Assembly (NCBI GenBank): GCA_022702705.1
Contig: CM040432.1
Span: 47,704,540 to 47,768,539 of the forward strand
Direction of reading: 5' to 3'
From: Papilionanthe hookeriana x Papilionanthe teres
Taxonomy: Eukaryota; Streptophyta; Magnoliopsida; Asparagales; Orchidaceae
Length of the DNA: 64,000 bases
Part shown: positions 44,820-56,930 of the stretch, piece after piece
How positions within the stretch are numbered: position 1 is the first letter of the stretch
How the letters are laid out: each line of letters starts with the position of its first letter
The notes under the pieces: model-generated
Databases searched by the model: none
What the model was told of the DNA's origin: nothing
The model's input: the letters and a program-made list of their open reading frames with translations, nothing else
Program-made: the position numbers and the translations under genes

Positions 44820-46275
44820 CAGTCTTGGAAATTTTGAATTGAAATTTAGGTATCAATTCAAAAGAGAATCGAAATTTAGGTATCGATCTCGGAATGAGAA
44901 CTGGAATTTAGGTACCAGTCTCGGAAATTTATCTGTATGAAGAGGGGCCCAGTCTCATGCCATCAGAACCAAATCGAACAAAGTTCGTGGCTCCGTGTCA
45001 ATATAACTAGTCGATCCTCTAAGACACAGAAGAAAGAGAATTGAAAGGAGCTGGTAAGTGTACCAAGTTGAAAAGATTTGACTTAGCAATAAGTCGAGGA
45101 AAATATTCAAATTTCAAAAGAGTTTCAAACAGATTTTGATTGAGAGAAGAACTGAAAGGTTCGAATCAGAGGATTCAGATCGAATTCAATTTGAGATTTA
45201 GATTCATTTTGTTTTAGTGATTCAATTTCATTTTCTCGTTTAATTAGAGCTCATGTTAATTTGGAATTCGTTTTGACATTCAGATTTTTAAAAGATTTTT
45301 CATTCATTTTCTTTTCCATTTTCTTTTTCATTTTCTTTTCTCCTCTTTCCCTTTTTTTATGTTCATTTTGTTTTGATCTTCAAATTTTGTTTAGATTAAG
45401 ATTTTGAAAAGATAAACCTCGTTAAAAAGGAAGGGTTTGAGGACACCCCTAGGCTGATGAAGCTCAACTTGCTACCGAGTCAGAAGAGGAATTCAAATTT
45501 TTTATTTGTTTTTTTTTTTGACTTTTTGTTGATTTTATGTTTTGATTTTCTTTTGATTTAAATTTTTATTTTGATTTGAATTTCATTTTGTTTTGTATAG
45601 ACATTTTTTATTTTGTTCATTTTTGGTGAATTCATTATATTTTTGTTATTCATTTATTTGTTATTTCATTTAATGGGAAATTTATTGTTGTTTATTTGTT
45701 TTAAAATTTTATTGTATTCTTTTATGTTTTATGACTTTTCTTTTTTTGTATATATATATTTTTTATTTTAGGATTTGGACCCAGTTACAAGCAAGTGCAG
45801 CATCTGTGCTTCGTAGTACGAGGGTGTCTTTGATACATAACGATGCACAATACTTCTTAAGGCATCGTCCACTGACTAAAGCCACGTTTAAAGAAAACAA
45901 CCCACTCTTCAAGGTATTATCGAAATTATTATTTTTTTAAGTACCTACAAAGAGGTGTTATTTCTACAGACACCATAGCTGGAAATGTTGTAGCTTTGTA
46001 GCTCTGTCACAACGTTCGTCGTTTCTTTGACATTGATTTGTAAGGATTGTACAAGTTGTCTTCGAGAAGTCATTCGACGCTCTTCAAATCGATGTTAGGG
46101 CTGTATTTGCGTGAACCGAACGATATGACTTCAGTGTTCGAATTTTCATCAATTACTAATAACAAAGCCCTCTATTCAATTCTTTCTTTCTGAGCCTAAG
46201 CAGATTCAAAATTTATGCTCATGTGATAGAAGTATTTTTCATTGTCCAAAGATATTTCAAAGTCAATTAATGACC
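44820..46275 (+). other. Tat-2 leader unlike that of Tat-1
   Basis: No PBS like the one at 24,295 follows the LTR. The sequence begins cagtcttggaaattttg, has three diverged copies of a gaaatttaggtatc unit (44,850-44,930), then a T-rich stretch with ATATATATAT-type runs and an acceptor-like ttttttattttag at about 45,769. The open frame at 45,731-45,940 has no recognised domain. Confidence 0.6.
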
Positions 46276-46656
46276 GAATGAGTATAGCCAACATTCTCTC
46301 GGATTTAGGAGCCACTGTTTAGACACCCCTAAACAGAGAGGTTCCGAGATCCTTTTACCTCATTTTTGAGGTGGGGTGGACCCCCAATAGGTGTTAGTTT
46401 AGGAATGATCCTTCGAGCTCGGGAAGTCTTGCTTAAGACTTTCTTTTCCTTTCGAATCGGATTCCTTACCTTCTCTACACCTTTCGAACATTCCGTTCTA
46501 AATAAACAAACCCTCTAATAAGTGATTCTTTTAACAAATGATTCTTTCTTATAAATACATGAACAAAGAATGAGTTCGACTCTTTTCAATTCCTTTCTTT
46601 TCGTCCTAAAGAAAAGAAGCATAACTCGGACCGATAACTCGAATCTACCTCGCGAA
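46276..46656 (+). other. Tat-2 leader shared with Tat-1
   Basis: Matches 24,430-24,813. The acceptor-like word reads cctcgcg here, not ccttgcag, a typical CAG/CTG-type discrepancy. Confidence 0.6.
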
Positions 46657-47556
46657 ATGGAAGCCCCGAAACCGATTTTCTCCTTCACCAACGGACCGGA
46701 CTTCGCCGTCTATAAGGATGAGCCGCCCGACAATGGAGTCATCCGATTCGGACAGGATTCGAAAACACGAACGTCAAGGTCACCGACGTCTCCCTCTTTG
46801 CACTCGACGAACAAGGTATCCGAAGCCGAGGAACCACCGCTCGAGTTCAACCTTAGGTCGACCCAAGAGTTTCCTCCCCTGCAAAGGGTCCCGACTAGGA
46901 GGAGTACTGCTGTCCGCAGGAGGACTGTTCTTACTACCCCCACTGGTCTAGTTGTTTCTGCACCTACCCCGACTTCTGCTAAATCAAAGGGGAAAGAAAT
47001 CCAGAATTATGGTAAACCTGTTACCGTGGAGGGTACGGATCTTCCCGTAAGACCTTATGTCTTCGAAATCGGGTCCAGCTTCAAAGATTCCGTCGCCGAC
47101 AAAGACCCAAAGAAGAAATAGAAATAGAAGGATCGCCGTGGAAGCCGTAGCCGCCGAGATTGCTTTCTGGAGGAAATTCCGCAGCTGCCGTAATATACAC
47201 CGCTACCGAATATACACCACCGCCTCGACTACATACCACTTTTGGGAGGAAGCAGTTCCATCCCCTCTCCGCCGCAGAGGATGAGGAGAATGTTTGCAAG
47301 ATTGTCGCCACATTACCTCGGCCCGCATACTACAACGATAGCCGCAAGAAAAGAACTAGAACTACACCGTTTCGCTTCGACCGCAAACTTTGGTAAAAGC
47401 TAGCAAGGAAGGAAAACTCGCCCCGTGTCGGGAAATTCTACGAAGGATAGTGGCGGGTGCCGCCAAATCCCGTCTCGGGCCCCGAGTAGAACCCGCCATC
47501 ATGATAGTAAAAGCCAAGCAAGAGAATGAAGGCTAGCCCGCCCGTCGTAGTATCGG
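46657..47556 (+). CDS. Tat-2 extra ORF upstream of gag
   Basis: Counterpart of 24,814-25,712. It starts MEAPKPIFSFTNGPDFAVYK and is open to 47,121. The C-terminal basic piece lies in other frames (47,057-47,396; SRKKRTRTTPF). It shares the aaatagaaatag stop pair with unit 1. Relative to unit 1 one base is missing near 46,755 (gattcg against gaattcg), shifting the middle of the first piece. No domain recognised. Confidence 0.6.
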
Positions 47557-49340
47557 GATTCACAGATCAGGGAGGATACCACCTTCCGAAGATTTGGCCG
47601 ATGCGACCATCCGGTCATAGACCTTCGTCGCTATAAGGATGGTGTGGCGTCCCACTACGGGGCGACTGAGACCGAAACAAGCAGCCCGAGAGAGAAAGTC
47701 TCACCAGAGGCCGGAATCAAGAAAGTGCTACCGCAATAAAGTGGACTCGTGAAAAGGGACCCGGCAACCATCGCATGACAACCGCAAAGATACAGCGAAA
47801 GCTCCGCTAGAAGATGCCATGGAAAAGTCGAGAACCGACATCCGACGGTTGGCGAAAGAAAGAGAAGAAAAGTTCGGAGATGAGATCGACTCATCGGAAT
47901 TCATGGACAACGAATATGCGGAAATCAACATGGCCGAGACACGAGCTTCATCGCCTTCACAAGGTGCTCCCCGCAGCCGCAGAAAGAGAGGAGCCGTAAC
48001 CGATGAAGAGACAGCCTTCAGAAAAGGACGACGCGATCGCTCAAATGGCGAAGAGGATGGAAGAGATGGCCATAGCTCCGGCCACTCTCCGCAGTCAAGT
48101 ACAACCACATGCAGAAACACCCCCGCGAGGTCATTCACATCGTAGACGGAGGAAAGGAGATTACATCCGTCAATGGGGATGACCAGCCTAAAAATGATAC
48201 AACACAAAGTATGATCCCCGAAAAGGATATCAAGAACTTGGTAGAGACAGAGTGCGAGAAGCCTTAGCACAATCGAAGAACGGGACATCTATTCGGACGG
48301 GTAGACCTTACCCGGAAGAATTCGACGCCGTCCAATACCCGAAAGGCTTCGTACCACCTCTCGTTTAAGACCTTCGACGGAACCGGAACCCCCGACAAGC
48401 ATGTTGCACACTTTCGTGCCGCTTGTTGCAATGCCGGCGGGAGCGATGCATTACTCTTCCGACAGCTCGTTAGCGTCCGTCGGGAATCGCCTTCGACCGG
48501 GTATGCAGAACTACCCAACGGTTCCGTGAAGACATTCTCGAGCTAGAGAGCCTCTTCATTAAGCGATTTGCCGGAGTCTCAGCACCACATCACTATAGGT
48601 GATTTAGTGGTAGAAAAACAAAGGCCGAATGAAACTCTAGTGGATTACATACTTCGATGGAGAAATTTAAGCATGAAGTGTGAACCACAACTGCAAGAAC
48701 AACATGCAGTCGGCATCTTGCTTAAAAGCATTCACGGCCCGATAGCACTTCTCCTCAAGGGATTCACTATTATGACTTTTGAGAAGTTGTTAAGCAAGAC
48801 CGGAAGCTTGCAAGAAGAGGCTAAGCAATTAAGTTTTGCCGACAAGACGGACAAGCAGAAGCCGGTGAAGACTTTCGAAAAGAAATCCGGGGTCGTTGCA
48901 GCAGTTGACAAAGGCAAACAACCGATGCAAATACCACCAGAACGGCCGCGGCAACCACAACAAGATTACCAGCAACCCCGATCCAGCTATCAGTCGTCTC
49001 CGCAGTATGAACAACCGTCTCATCCGCAACGTACATTGAGGGAGCTTCTGAGCAGAGAATATCCGTTCAAAAATGAAGCAGTACCGAAGATGTTCCGTAG
49101 CTTAATGAAAACTCCAGATTTCCAATCGCCGTAGCCCAAAAGACCAGCAGGAAGTCAACAAGAAAGGTGATCCCAACTTTTGCCCCTACCATCTGGATGC
49201 TCGGTCACAAGATAGAAGATTGTATTACCTTTAAAAGTTGGCTCAACGACAACCTTCGGAAAGGAAATATAACAATCCCGAAGGAGTACATGAAGGAACC
49301 CCAGAAAGGAGGTTCCGTCAATGTTATCTCAACCGATCCC
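47557..49340 (+). CDS. gag: Tat-2 gag (partly open)
   Basis: Same Gag as unit 1. The N-terminal charged region is open at 47,819-48,145 (EKSRTDIRRLAKEREEKFGD). The gag core resumes in 48,568-49,134, one open frame of 188 codons with DLVVEKQRPNETLVDYILRW, KSIHGPIALLLKGF and a Q/P-rich tail (PPERPRQPQQDYQQP). The zinc-knuckle region is at about 49,185-49,231 (GHKIEDC in frame 49,167-49,595). The uninterrupted C-terminal two-thirds shows that the family recently had an intact Gag. Confidence 0.82.
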
Positions 49341-50031
49341 GTCATCCCGATAGATCCCTATGCAACTGACGATGGATGGACTACCGCTTGGACGAGATCT
49401 TCGAAGAAGATTTTAGACAACATCCGAACCGCTTCGGTGCGAGCTTCAATTCGTAGTTCGAGACTCGTTAAGCCGGTACTATCACTTGCGATAGAAGAAC
49501 CACCTCGACAGGAGACAATCAAAGAGAAAAAGAAAATCGACGAAGAAGAGGGGACCGAGATTCCTAAGGCTGTGACTAGGGGCCGCTTATCCTAGGATAG
49601 TTGTTTCCGATTCGGGGAGAAATCCCTCGAACCTCTGATTTTGTATGATTATCCGCTCACTTCGGTGGGATCATATAATGATAAGGGTGATGGCGTTGGC
49701 TACGTTTTGACTCGTTTCTAACGATTACGTAACTAGCGACAATCGGGCGTCGATTTCGATACCAACAACAATTCTCAAATCATACACGATCTCGACAAGC
49801 AAAATGACGAAGAAGACATCCATCAAGGAGGCTACGAGAGCTCAACAAGCAACGGCTCTATCTGTGAGTTTCGAGGAGCTCCAGTTACGATAGAGTTAGA
49901 GCCTTCAGATTTTGAAGATAATCCAGAAGAGCCAGTCATTCCGATTCGTGAGGAAACACCAAGAAACTCAACACTAGATTCGAAGAAATTACGAAGTCAA
50001 CTCGAGAAGTGGAAGAGTTCTACCTCCGAGA
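49341..50031 (+). other. Tat-2 linker between gag and protease
   Basis: Counterpart of 27,501-28,200. Coding-like, without a named domain. The acidic segment near 49,890-49,950 and an SKKLRSQLEKW-type piece near 49,980-50,010 are readable. Confidence 0.5.
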
Positions 50032-51334
50032 ATGGGTCCAAAAGACAAAGGAAAGCGTGTGGTTGTTCAAGAAGAACCAACCCCAGCAGAAGAAATACCC
50101 ATTCGAGAAGAAGCCGAGACGCAGGAGAACAAAGTGGACTACAACGTGCTAGCCCATCTTAGGAAACTACCGCCAAACCGAGCATCTACGATGCTCTCAT
50201 CTTTTCAAAGGAGATGAGAGAAGCTCGATCAAGGCCTTACTCGATCCGGAAATTCGCTAGCTCAAATGGCCGGAGATTCCTTAGATGAGGTTTCGCTCGT
50301 TAAAGGAACAAGCCGAGGTGTTACCTTCACTGGACAATGACCTACTACTTGGGACAGCAGCATCACAACCGACCGTTGTACATTTCAGCTTACAATCGGG
50401 AAGTTTACGCTCCGTAGTTTTGGTGGATCCAGGAGCATCAATCAATATAATGAGTCTTCGAACACTAAGCATACTTGGAAATTGATGCTCGCGAGCTCGA
50501 GGCCGACAAAATGTTATTAAGAGGATTCAACCGTAAAGGAGAAAGAGCCCTCGGTCAATAACGCTACCGATGAAGACCGGTGATTTAGCAAAGACAACCG
50601 CAAAATTTCATATAATCGATTCGAAACGTCGTTCAACGCTCTACTCGGCCGACCATGGATACATGAAAACAGGATGGTACCATCATCTCTCGCATCGCTG
50701 CATCAAGTATTACGATGCGAGGGGAACAAAGGCATCAAAGGCGACTTACAACCATTCTCCGTACATGAGATTGGAATCCATGAAGATGCAGCTTATTATG
50801 CACCGCCAAAGAAAACGATCTTCTCCAGAGATACCATAACAAATGAAGCAAAGAAAGTTCGAGACAACGAAGAACTCGAAGTTCTAGTCCAATCAGCCAC
50901 TCACCACTCCCTTCCGGCGAGATGGTGAAGGTTTCTCCACAACTCACATCCGAGGTCGAGGCCGGGGACGAGGCCGTGGTAGAGACGTTGGGACAGCTGG
51001 ACAGAGAAAACCAACCATCAATGTCGATCGGGAAGATAGTTCCGAAGAAGAAAAAGAAATCAAGCAAGAAGCAAGCAACAATAAGTCGAAAGAAGCCGCA
51101 ATACAAGATCTCCCTCGAAGATGAAAAGAACGAAGAATACAAATCAATGTACGAGAAGATTAACCACTACATACATACTATGACCCTAACTCCGATCCAT
51201 TCTAATAAGATCGAAGGTATGGAGGTCAAAGAGGTACGTAGTGACGGTGCAAAGCCGATCAAATTCTACCGCGGTGCTTCTTCCTCCAAAACCGAAAATA
51301 ATGTACAATTCGAAGATGTCACTTCATCGAATTA
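50032..51334 (+). CDS. pol: Tat-2 aspartic protease region and linker
   Basis: Starts MGPKDKGKRVVVQEE, as in unit 1. The active site V-D-P-G-A-S lies at 50,423-50,440, within an open piece 50,285-50,485 (SVVLVDPGASINIMSLRTL). The downstream flap region is at 50,570-50,760. The linker from 50,922 is open to 51,335 (KKKKKSSKKQATISRKKPQ) and ends in the NHYIHTMTLTPIHSNKIEG block. The glycine-arginine run of unit 1 is out of frame here (50,950-50,985). Confidence 0.76.
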
Positions 51335-52621
51335 ATGGAATTACCTTTCGAGTGGTACTCTTCCCGTGTTCAAAATTTAATTCAACGTGGTTTCTTACCT
51401 CGACAATGGACAAAAGGTCAATCTCAACATTTTGAAAAGTTATGGAATAACTCCTGTCGTCCTCCCAATTCAAAGTATGGACTCGGATTCGGCACAAGTA
51501 GGGTCAGGCTGACGATACCGAATTTTGCTTGGTTATCACTTGCGAACCTAAGGAAAATTGCATGGAAACTACAGTACGAACTCGAAGATTTACAAATCGG
51601 AGACGCTCCACCGAATTCGAAGAAGAAATTAAATCCACAATAGATGAGTTAATGGAAGTTAACTTAGGTACTAGCGAAGAGCCTCGACCTACCTTTGTTA
51701 GCTCCTTACTCAACAAAGAAGAATCCGAAGAAATAATCAAATTGTTAATGGAATTTAAGGACTCGTTTTGCTTCGGAACTATGATGAGATGCCAGGATTA
51801 GCCCCGCAGGTCAGTATCCACAAGCTAGAGTGGATCCTACTTCGTTCCGACGACAAGGTCCCGAAGAATGCGTTTAGAAATCGAACAACAAGTCATACCA
51901 AGTTAAAAAGCTAATAGACGCTAAATTTGTCCGCGAAGAACAATACCCGACTTGGCTAGCCAATGTAAGTGCCACGTAAAGAAGAATGGTCGCATCGAAT
52001 TTGTGTGGACTTCGCAGATTTAAACAAGGCATGTCCAAAAGATGAATTCCCTCTACCGATTCCGTAACCGATGATCGATATTGCTTCGACACATGAAATA
52101 TTCTCGTTCATGGATGGATCTTCATGATACAACCAGCATAAAGATGGCTCCAGAAGATGAAAAGCTTACAAGCATTCGTAACGCCGATCGGAGTATTTTG
52201 CTACACAAAGGATGCCATTCGGATCGAAGAACGCAGGAGCAACCTACCAAAGAGCAATGACAAGAATTTTTGATGATCTCATCCACAATCAAGTCGAATG
52301 CTACGTGGACGATGTCGTCATCAAAAGCAAAGTAAAGGAAAACCACTCGTATGATTCGAGAATTGTTTTCGAACGATTAAGACAATTTAACCTTAAGATG
52401 AATCCCTTAAAATGCGCCTTCGGCGTCACCTCCGGAAATTCTTAGGATTCGTTGTCCGACATCGTGGAATTGAAATCGATCCGGAGAAGATTAAAGCTAT
52501 CTTAGAAATGCCGCCACCCAAAACCTTAAAACAATTACGATCTTTTCAAGGGAAGCCGGCATATCTTCGACGCTTTATCTCAAACCCATCAGTAGGTGTC
52601 AGCCTTTCTCGGCACTAGTTA
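51335..52621 (+). CDS. pol: Tat-2 reverse transcriptase (frame-broken)
   Basis: Counterpart of 29,501-30,785. The acidic connection is open at 51,529-51,801. The motif A region reads FMDGSS then a break (tcatgatac against tcaggatac in unit 1). Y-V-D-D is intact at 52,302-52,313 in the open piece 52,212-52,445, which also holds MPFGSKNAGATYQRAM and VVIKSKVKENH. The thumb is FLGFVVRHRGIEIDPEKIKA (52,439-52,500). Several sites broken here are intact in unit 1 and the reverse. Confidence 0.85.
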
Positions 52622-53035
52622 AAAAGGACGCCAAATTTATTTCGGGAAGAGAAATGCCGTAAGGCCTTCGAAGACATTAAACAATATTTAATGACACCTC
52701 CCGTCTTAGCAGACCTCGGCCTCAGTAGACCGCCGATACTTTACACCGCGACTTTAGACGACTCTCTCGGAGCCCCGTTAGCCTGTGTCAATGATGAGGG
52801 TAAAGAAAATGCTCTTTACTACTTAAGCCGTCGTTTACTTCCGACGGAAGTAAGGTATCCCGCAATCGAAAAGCATTGTTCGGCCCTCGATCTTCGCCGC
52901 TCAAAAGCTCGTGCACTACATGCTTTCTCATAAGGTCAACTTGATTTCGAAGTTTAATCCATTGCAATACTTCGATGACTCGTCCAACACTTTCCGACGG
53001 ACTTGCCGTATGGTCAATGATATTATTGCAATTCG
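52622..53035 (+). CDS. pol: Tat-2 RNase H domain
   Basis: Best-preserved copy of this domain in the window. The open piece 52,691-52,933 reads PPILYTATLDDSLGAPLA with the acidic positions, then CVNDEGKENALYYLSRRLLP and YPAIEKHCSALDLRRSKARA, where a frame shift begins. It removes RNA from the hybrid during reverse transcription. Confidence 0.78.
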
Positions 53036-53720
53036 ATATAACTTTCGTGCCTCTCGCGTGCCGTAAAGGGACAAGTCTTAGCAGTACTTCCTCGCAAAGA
53101 CACCCTTCGCCGCCGAATCTCCTCTCAACGACGATCCGCCGTATGAACAAATAATGAACCTAGAAGACCTCGATGATCGACGTTGGGAATTATATTTCGA
53201 CGGAGCATCTTCAGCACACAAAGACGAAGAATCGCAAGTGATAAGTGCCTGGTAAGGCAGAATCGGGCTAATCTTTATAACACCGGAGCGGGGGATGTTA
53301 AGATACTCCTACCACTCGACGTAACCGTGTACAAACAACGAAGCGGAATACGAAGCCCTCATAACGGGATTGGAATTAACTATTCAAATTGGGATAACAC
53401 ACATCAACATCTACGGGGATTCACAAGCTAATCATTCAACAGATTGCTCGGACAATACAGAATTTTTAAACCAAGACTCGAACAATACTTCCAAGATGCC
53501 ATACAAGCTTGTTGAACAGTATTCCAAATGTGACAATTTACAAAATTCCCGAAAAGAGAATACTTTAGCAGATGCTTTAGCCCGTCTCGCAAAAGAATTT
53601 GCCTGTTTGCAAGATGAATCGCTGGAAGTGTCGCTCACTGACGTCGGTCCTATCACAGCTCGACATAGACACAATACACACATCAAGAAAAGAAAAAGAA
53701 TCAGCTAGCAGACAGTGACG
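53036..53720 (+). CDS. pol: Tat-2 archaeal-type RNase H (aRNH)
   Basis: The ELYFDGASS acidic box lies at 53,187-53,213. The open piece 53,370-53,708 starts ELTIQIGITHINIYGDSQAN with the second catalytic Asp, then a shift and ENTLADALARLAKEFACLQD. Same position and order as in unit 1. Confidence 0.8.
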
Positions 53721-53869
53721 TGAAAACACGAAGATCGAGCGACGACCATCGATGACTACCCGCAAACAGAAAGCTACCGTGACGATAGGTCGCTAGCCCA
53801 TCGTATCAAGAAAAGAACTCGTCCTACGCATTAATAAACAACACATTATACAGGAGGTCTTTTCGATCA
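53721..53869 (+). other. Linker between aRNH and integrase (Tat-2)
   Basis: Counterpart of 31,901-32,025. Broken coding-like sequence. Confidence 0.45.
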
Positions 53870-54990
53870 AATGCGGCTAAGGTGCCTAAGCGGGTCCGAG
53901 GCCCGTGAAATTGTTAAAGAGGTGCATTCAGACTCCGTGGCGCTCACCGCCGGGTCCAAAGATGAAAATGAAAATTAAGAGACTAGTGGTAGTACCGGCC
54001 CTCGATGATGACCGATCGCATGAAAATCGCCAAGAGCCGTCACCAATGCCAAGTGCACGGAGTGGTTCTACACCAACCTCCAAATGTGCTACACCCGACA
54101 ATCGCGTCGCGGCCATTCGAATGTCAAGGCACGTATATAGTGGGTCCGATAGAACCACCATCTTCGAAAGGACATCGTTTCATTCTTGCGGCTACAGATC
54201 ACTTTTCCAAGCTGCGGCATGGTCCACTTGAGAAGTGAAAGCACACCACGTGCTACAGCTTTTTCAAGAACCAAGTTGTCTACCGTTTCGCAAAGTGCCG
54301 CGCGAGATCATCTCGTATAATGGGTCGCATTCGAAGTACACAAATCAACAATTTTGTCGTGAGACACGGAATCGACCGGCGATACTCAACAATTTACTAC
54401 CCAAGAGCAAACGGCCTCGCCGAGGCTTTTAATAAAACTCTCGTTCAAATCTTAAAGAAAACCTTGGACGATAATAAGAGAAATTGGCACGAGAAATTGT
54501 TAGAAGCCTTATGGGCCTACCGGACAACTTTCGTAACTCCTACTCAAGCTACACCTTACGCTCCGGTGTATGGGTCCGAGGCAAGTGTTACCTTTGTGAG
54601 GTTCAGCCTTCCTTCACTCGTAATCGCAGCTTGCAAACAAGATCACGACAGAAGAAAACGCCAGATTACGACTCGAAGAATTAGAAAGCTTGGAAGGGAA
54701 AAGACTTGCAGCACAACGTAATTTAGAACTATACCAAGCTAAGATGGTTCAAGCCCATGACAAACCGGTCCGCCCAAGAACCTTCAAAGTCGGTGACTTA
54801 GTTCTCGTTCTCAAGAGACCTATTCTTGCACACCGCAAGATAGAGGAAAATTCCAACCCACTGGGAAGGACCATTCGTGGTCGAAGCAAAGATACTCGTG
54901 AGGTTCCTACCACCTAGTGAATCGCCGTGGAGAACGACATATGCTTCCGATCAACTCGACGATACTGAAAAGTATTACGCTACCCGATGT
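53870..54990 (+). CDS. pol: Tat-2 integrase (frame-broken)
   Basis: Counterpart of 32,026-33,147. The zinc finger is split over frames (53,905-54,060). The core open piece 54,005-54,238 reads KSRHQCQVHGVVLHQPPNV, then FECQGTYIVGPIEPPSSKGH, with Tyr at 54,134-54,136 where Asp is expected. The second block reads PREIISYNGSHSKYTN, with Tyr at 54,316-54,318. The third block is in the open piece 54,320-54,721 (ANGLAEAFNKTLVQILKKTL; LLEALWAYRTTFVTPTQATP). The C-terminal KVGDLVLVLKRPILAHRKI is at 54,785-54,845. Confidence 0.85.
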
Positions 54991-55284
54991 TTCGAAGGAA
55001 TGAAATCTTCATCCCTAAGAAACACGGCGAAGTAATTACTTATGATCGGGTCCGAACCCAAAAATAATAAAATGTGTTAAAATAAATAAAGTCATGATAA
55101 TATGTTTTCCTTGTTTTCTTTTCCAAATCAAAATCTCTTCCCTGATCTTATCCTACTTCATTCCTGTTAAATTTGAAAATAAAAAATATATATAAAAAAA
55201 AATGTGTCTTTAATAAACATTTTCTTAATGTTCTTGTTCTTAAGTACAACCCCCGATCCTTTTCCTTGTCTTTTCGCAGTGGAA
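54991..55284 (+). other. Spacer between integrase and AlkB ORF (Tat-2), with acceptor-like site
   Basis: Matches 33,148-33,444. The acceptor-like ttttccttgtcttttcgcag ends at 55,279, six bases before the ATG at 55,285. Confidence 0.55.
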
Positions 55285-56930
55285 ATGTCGAACGGCGGTC
55301 GGTCCTGAACTTTAAGAATGGCGTAAGCCTCGCACTCGATGAAAAGAGGGTGAAAGATGGAGCGATAATCGAGATCGACTCGGATTTCGCACCAGCAGCC
55401 TACAAGACGAGGAAAGTGACCGGGTCCCGCTCGACCGAGAAGAACCGCCTCGGCGTACAAGCGATGAGAGTGGGTGGCCCAAGCCACCAATCCAACAACA
55501 AGAAAAGAAAAGCAAACACCGAAGAAGATAAGAAAATGAAGTCCGTAGTCGCTACAACGGAGGGCGTGCTTGCTGCCGCCGCGCCTACGTAGATTCAAGA
55601 AGTGCGGAGAGCTACTCTCACGACCCACGCAACGAAGAAATAAGAATCACCGCATCCGTAAGATGTTAACAAAACTAGCCGCGACCGACCGCGACGAGAC
55701 AATTGCTAATGCCAAGACACACATTTCAAGGACACCGGTTCACCAGAACTCCGAAGAAAGGAGGCCAGCTCCTACAATAACGAAAAGAACTAGTGGAAAT
55801 CTCCGTAAGATCGAAGAAAGAAGGCTACCACGCCACCGGATAGAACCACCAATAATGCATGACCTTGTTGCAGAAGCAACCTCGGGGATGTCCCGACAGC
55901 ATCATCCCCGAGGAGCCGAGGCGTGCAGGGGAACGTGAAGGGATTGAACCATATATCCCACAATATGTCACAAGGCCTCGCCATCTCGCAGATCATTCCG
56001 GAATACGAGCCGGAGAGAATGCGAACGTTGAAAAGAAAACTTTCGAATACTTCGAGAGAATTAAAGGAAGAAGAATCAACATACTAGAAGGCCTCGAGCT
56101 ACACACCGACGTATTCTCGAATATGAACAACAAGAAATCGTGGATTGTATCCGAGATTCGAAGAGAATGGGCCGAGCAGCCGCCCGAGGGAAAACACATA
56201 CTCGAACCCCGAGATGGATGCCGTGGAAAGGAAGAATCACAATACAATGCGGATGCTCGCTACAACTTTGCCGAAGACAAAGGGAAACCCACCGGGATAC
56301 TCCGTCATGGGCAAGTGGATCCGATGCCATTAGTTATCAAGAGAATGGTAAAAAGATCGATAACATGGAGGGTACACGCCGCAGTATCGCATACCCAATA
56401 GCCGCATTATCAACATCTACAAACAGGTGACCGCATACCCCCACATGTTGATCACCACGACTTCGTCGTACCTTTCGCACAGCCTCTTTCGAATGAGTGT
56501 AACATCATGTTCGGATCCGACCTCCGGATAGCAGTGCCCGGTGAGTTCCGAGGGCCGCAAAGATACCTTTACCGTGGGTTCCGTCATGATACCGCAGTGG
56601 CAACGGAGCAGATATCGCTAAGCATTGCATACCGTGAGTGCCAATGGAGCGGATCTCGCTTACCTTCGTGAGAATGGACGACACAGAAATACCTTACCAT
56701 TTCCAACCGTACCCGTAGCCGGAGAACCTCCGCCTTACGAGCCGCGAGTTACATGGGAGATATCACACCTCCAACGTACATCCAACCGGCATCCTCGCCA
56801 AGGATGGCTTGGAAGGTGATGTTATTAACCATGTACCCCACTATTCGTACATGGATTTTTTGACAAATGCTTCTTTTGATGGACCAACAAAGATCATACA
56901 TACCCGCTTCGAGTCTACACGGATTGTATG
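55285..56930 (+). CDS. AlkB-domain (ALKBH9/10-like) ORF of Tat-2, frame-broken
   Basis: Second copy of the AlkB ORF. The N-terminal basic part is open to 55,592 (SVLNFKNGVSLALDEKRVKD, SNNKKRKANTEEDKKMKS). The AlkB N-lobe is open over 180 codons at 55,859-56,401: KKTFEYFERIKGRRINILEG, LELHTDVFSNMNNKKSWIVS, then VDPMPLVIKRMVKRSITWRV. H-V-D lies at 56,444-56,452, the distal His at 56,623-56,625, and the arginines of ERISLTFVRM at 56,650 and 56,671. All predicted iron and 2-oxoglutarate ligands are kept. Some breaks of unit 1 are absent here and the reverse, which argues that the family's ORF was recently intact. A role in demethylating element RNA is inference. Confidence 0.82.

Noticed and set aside
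47728..48288. 186-codon minus-strand open frame opposite Tat-2 gag
   Set aside because: A shadow of the gag N-terminal region, without any recognised domain.
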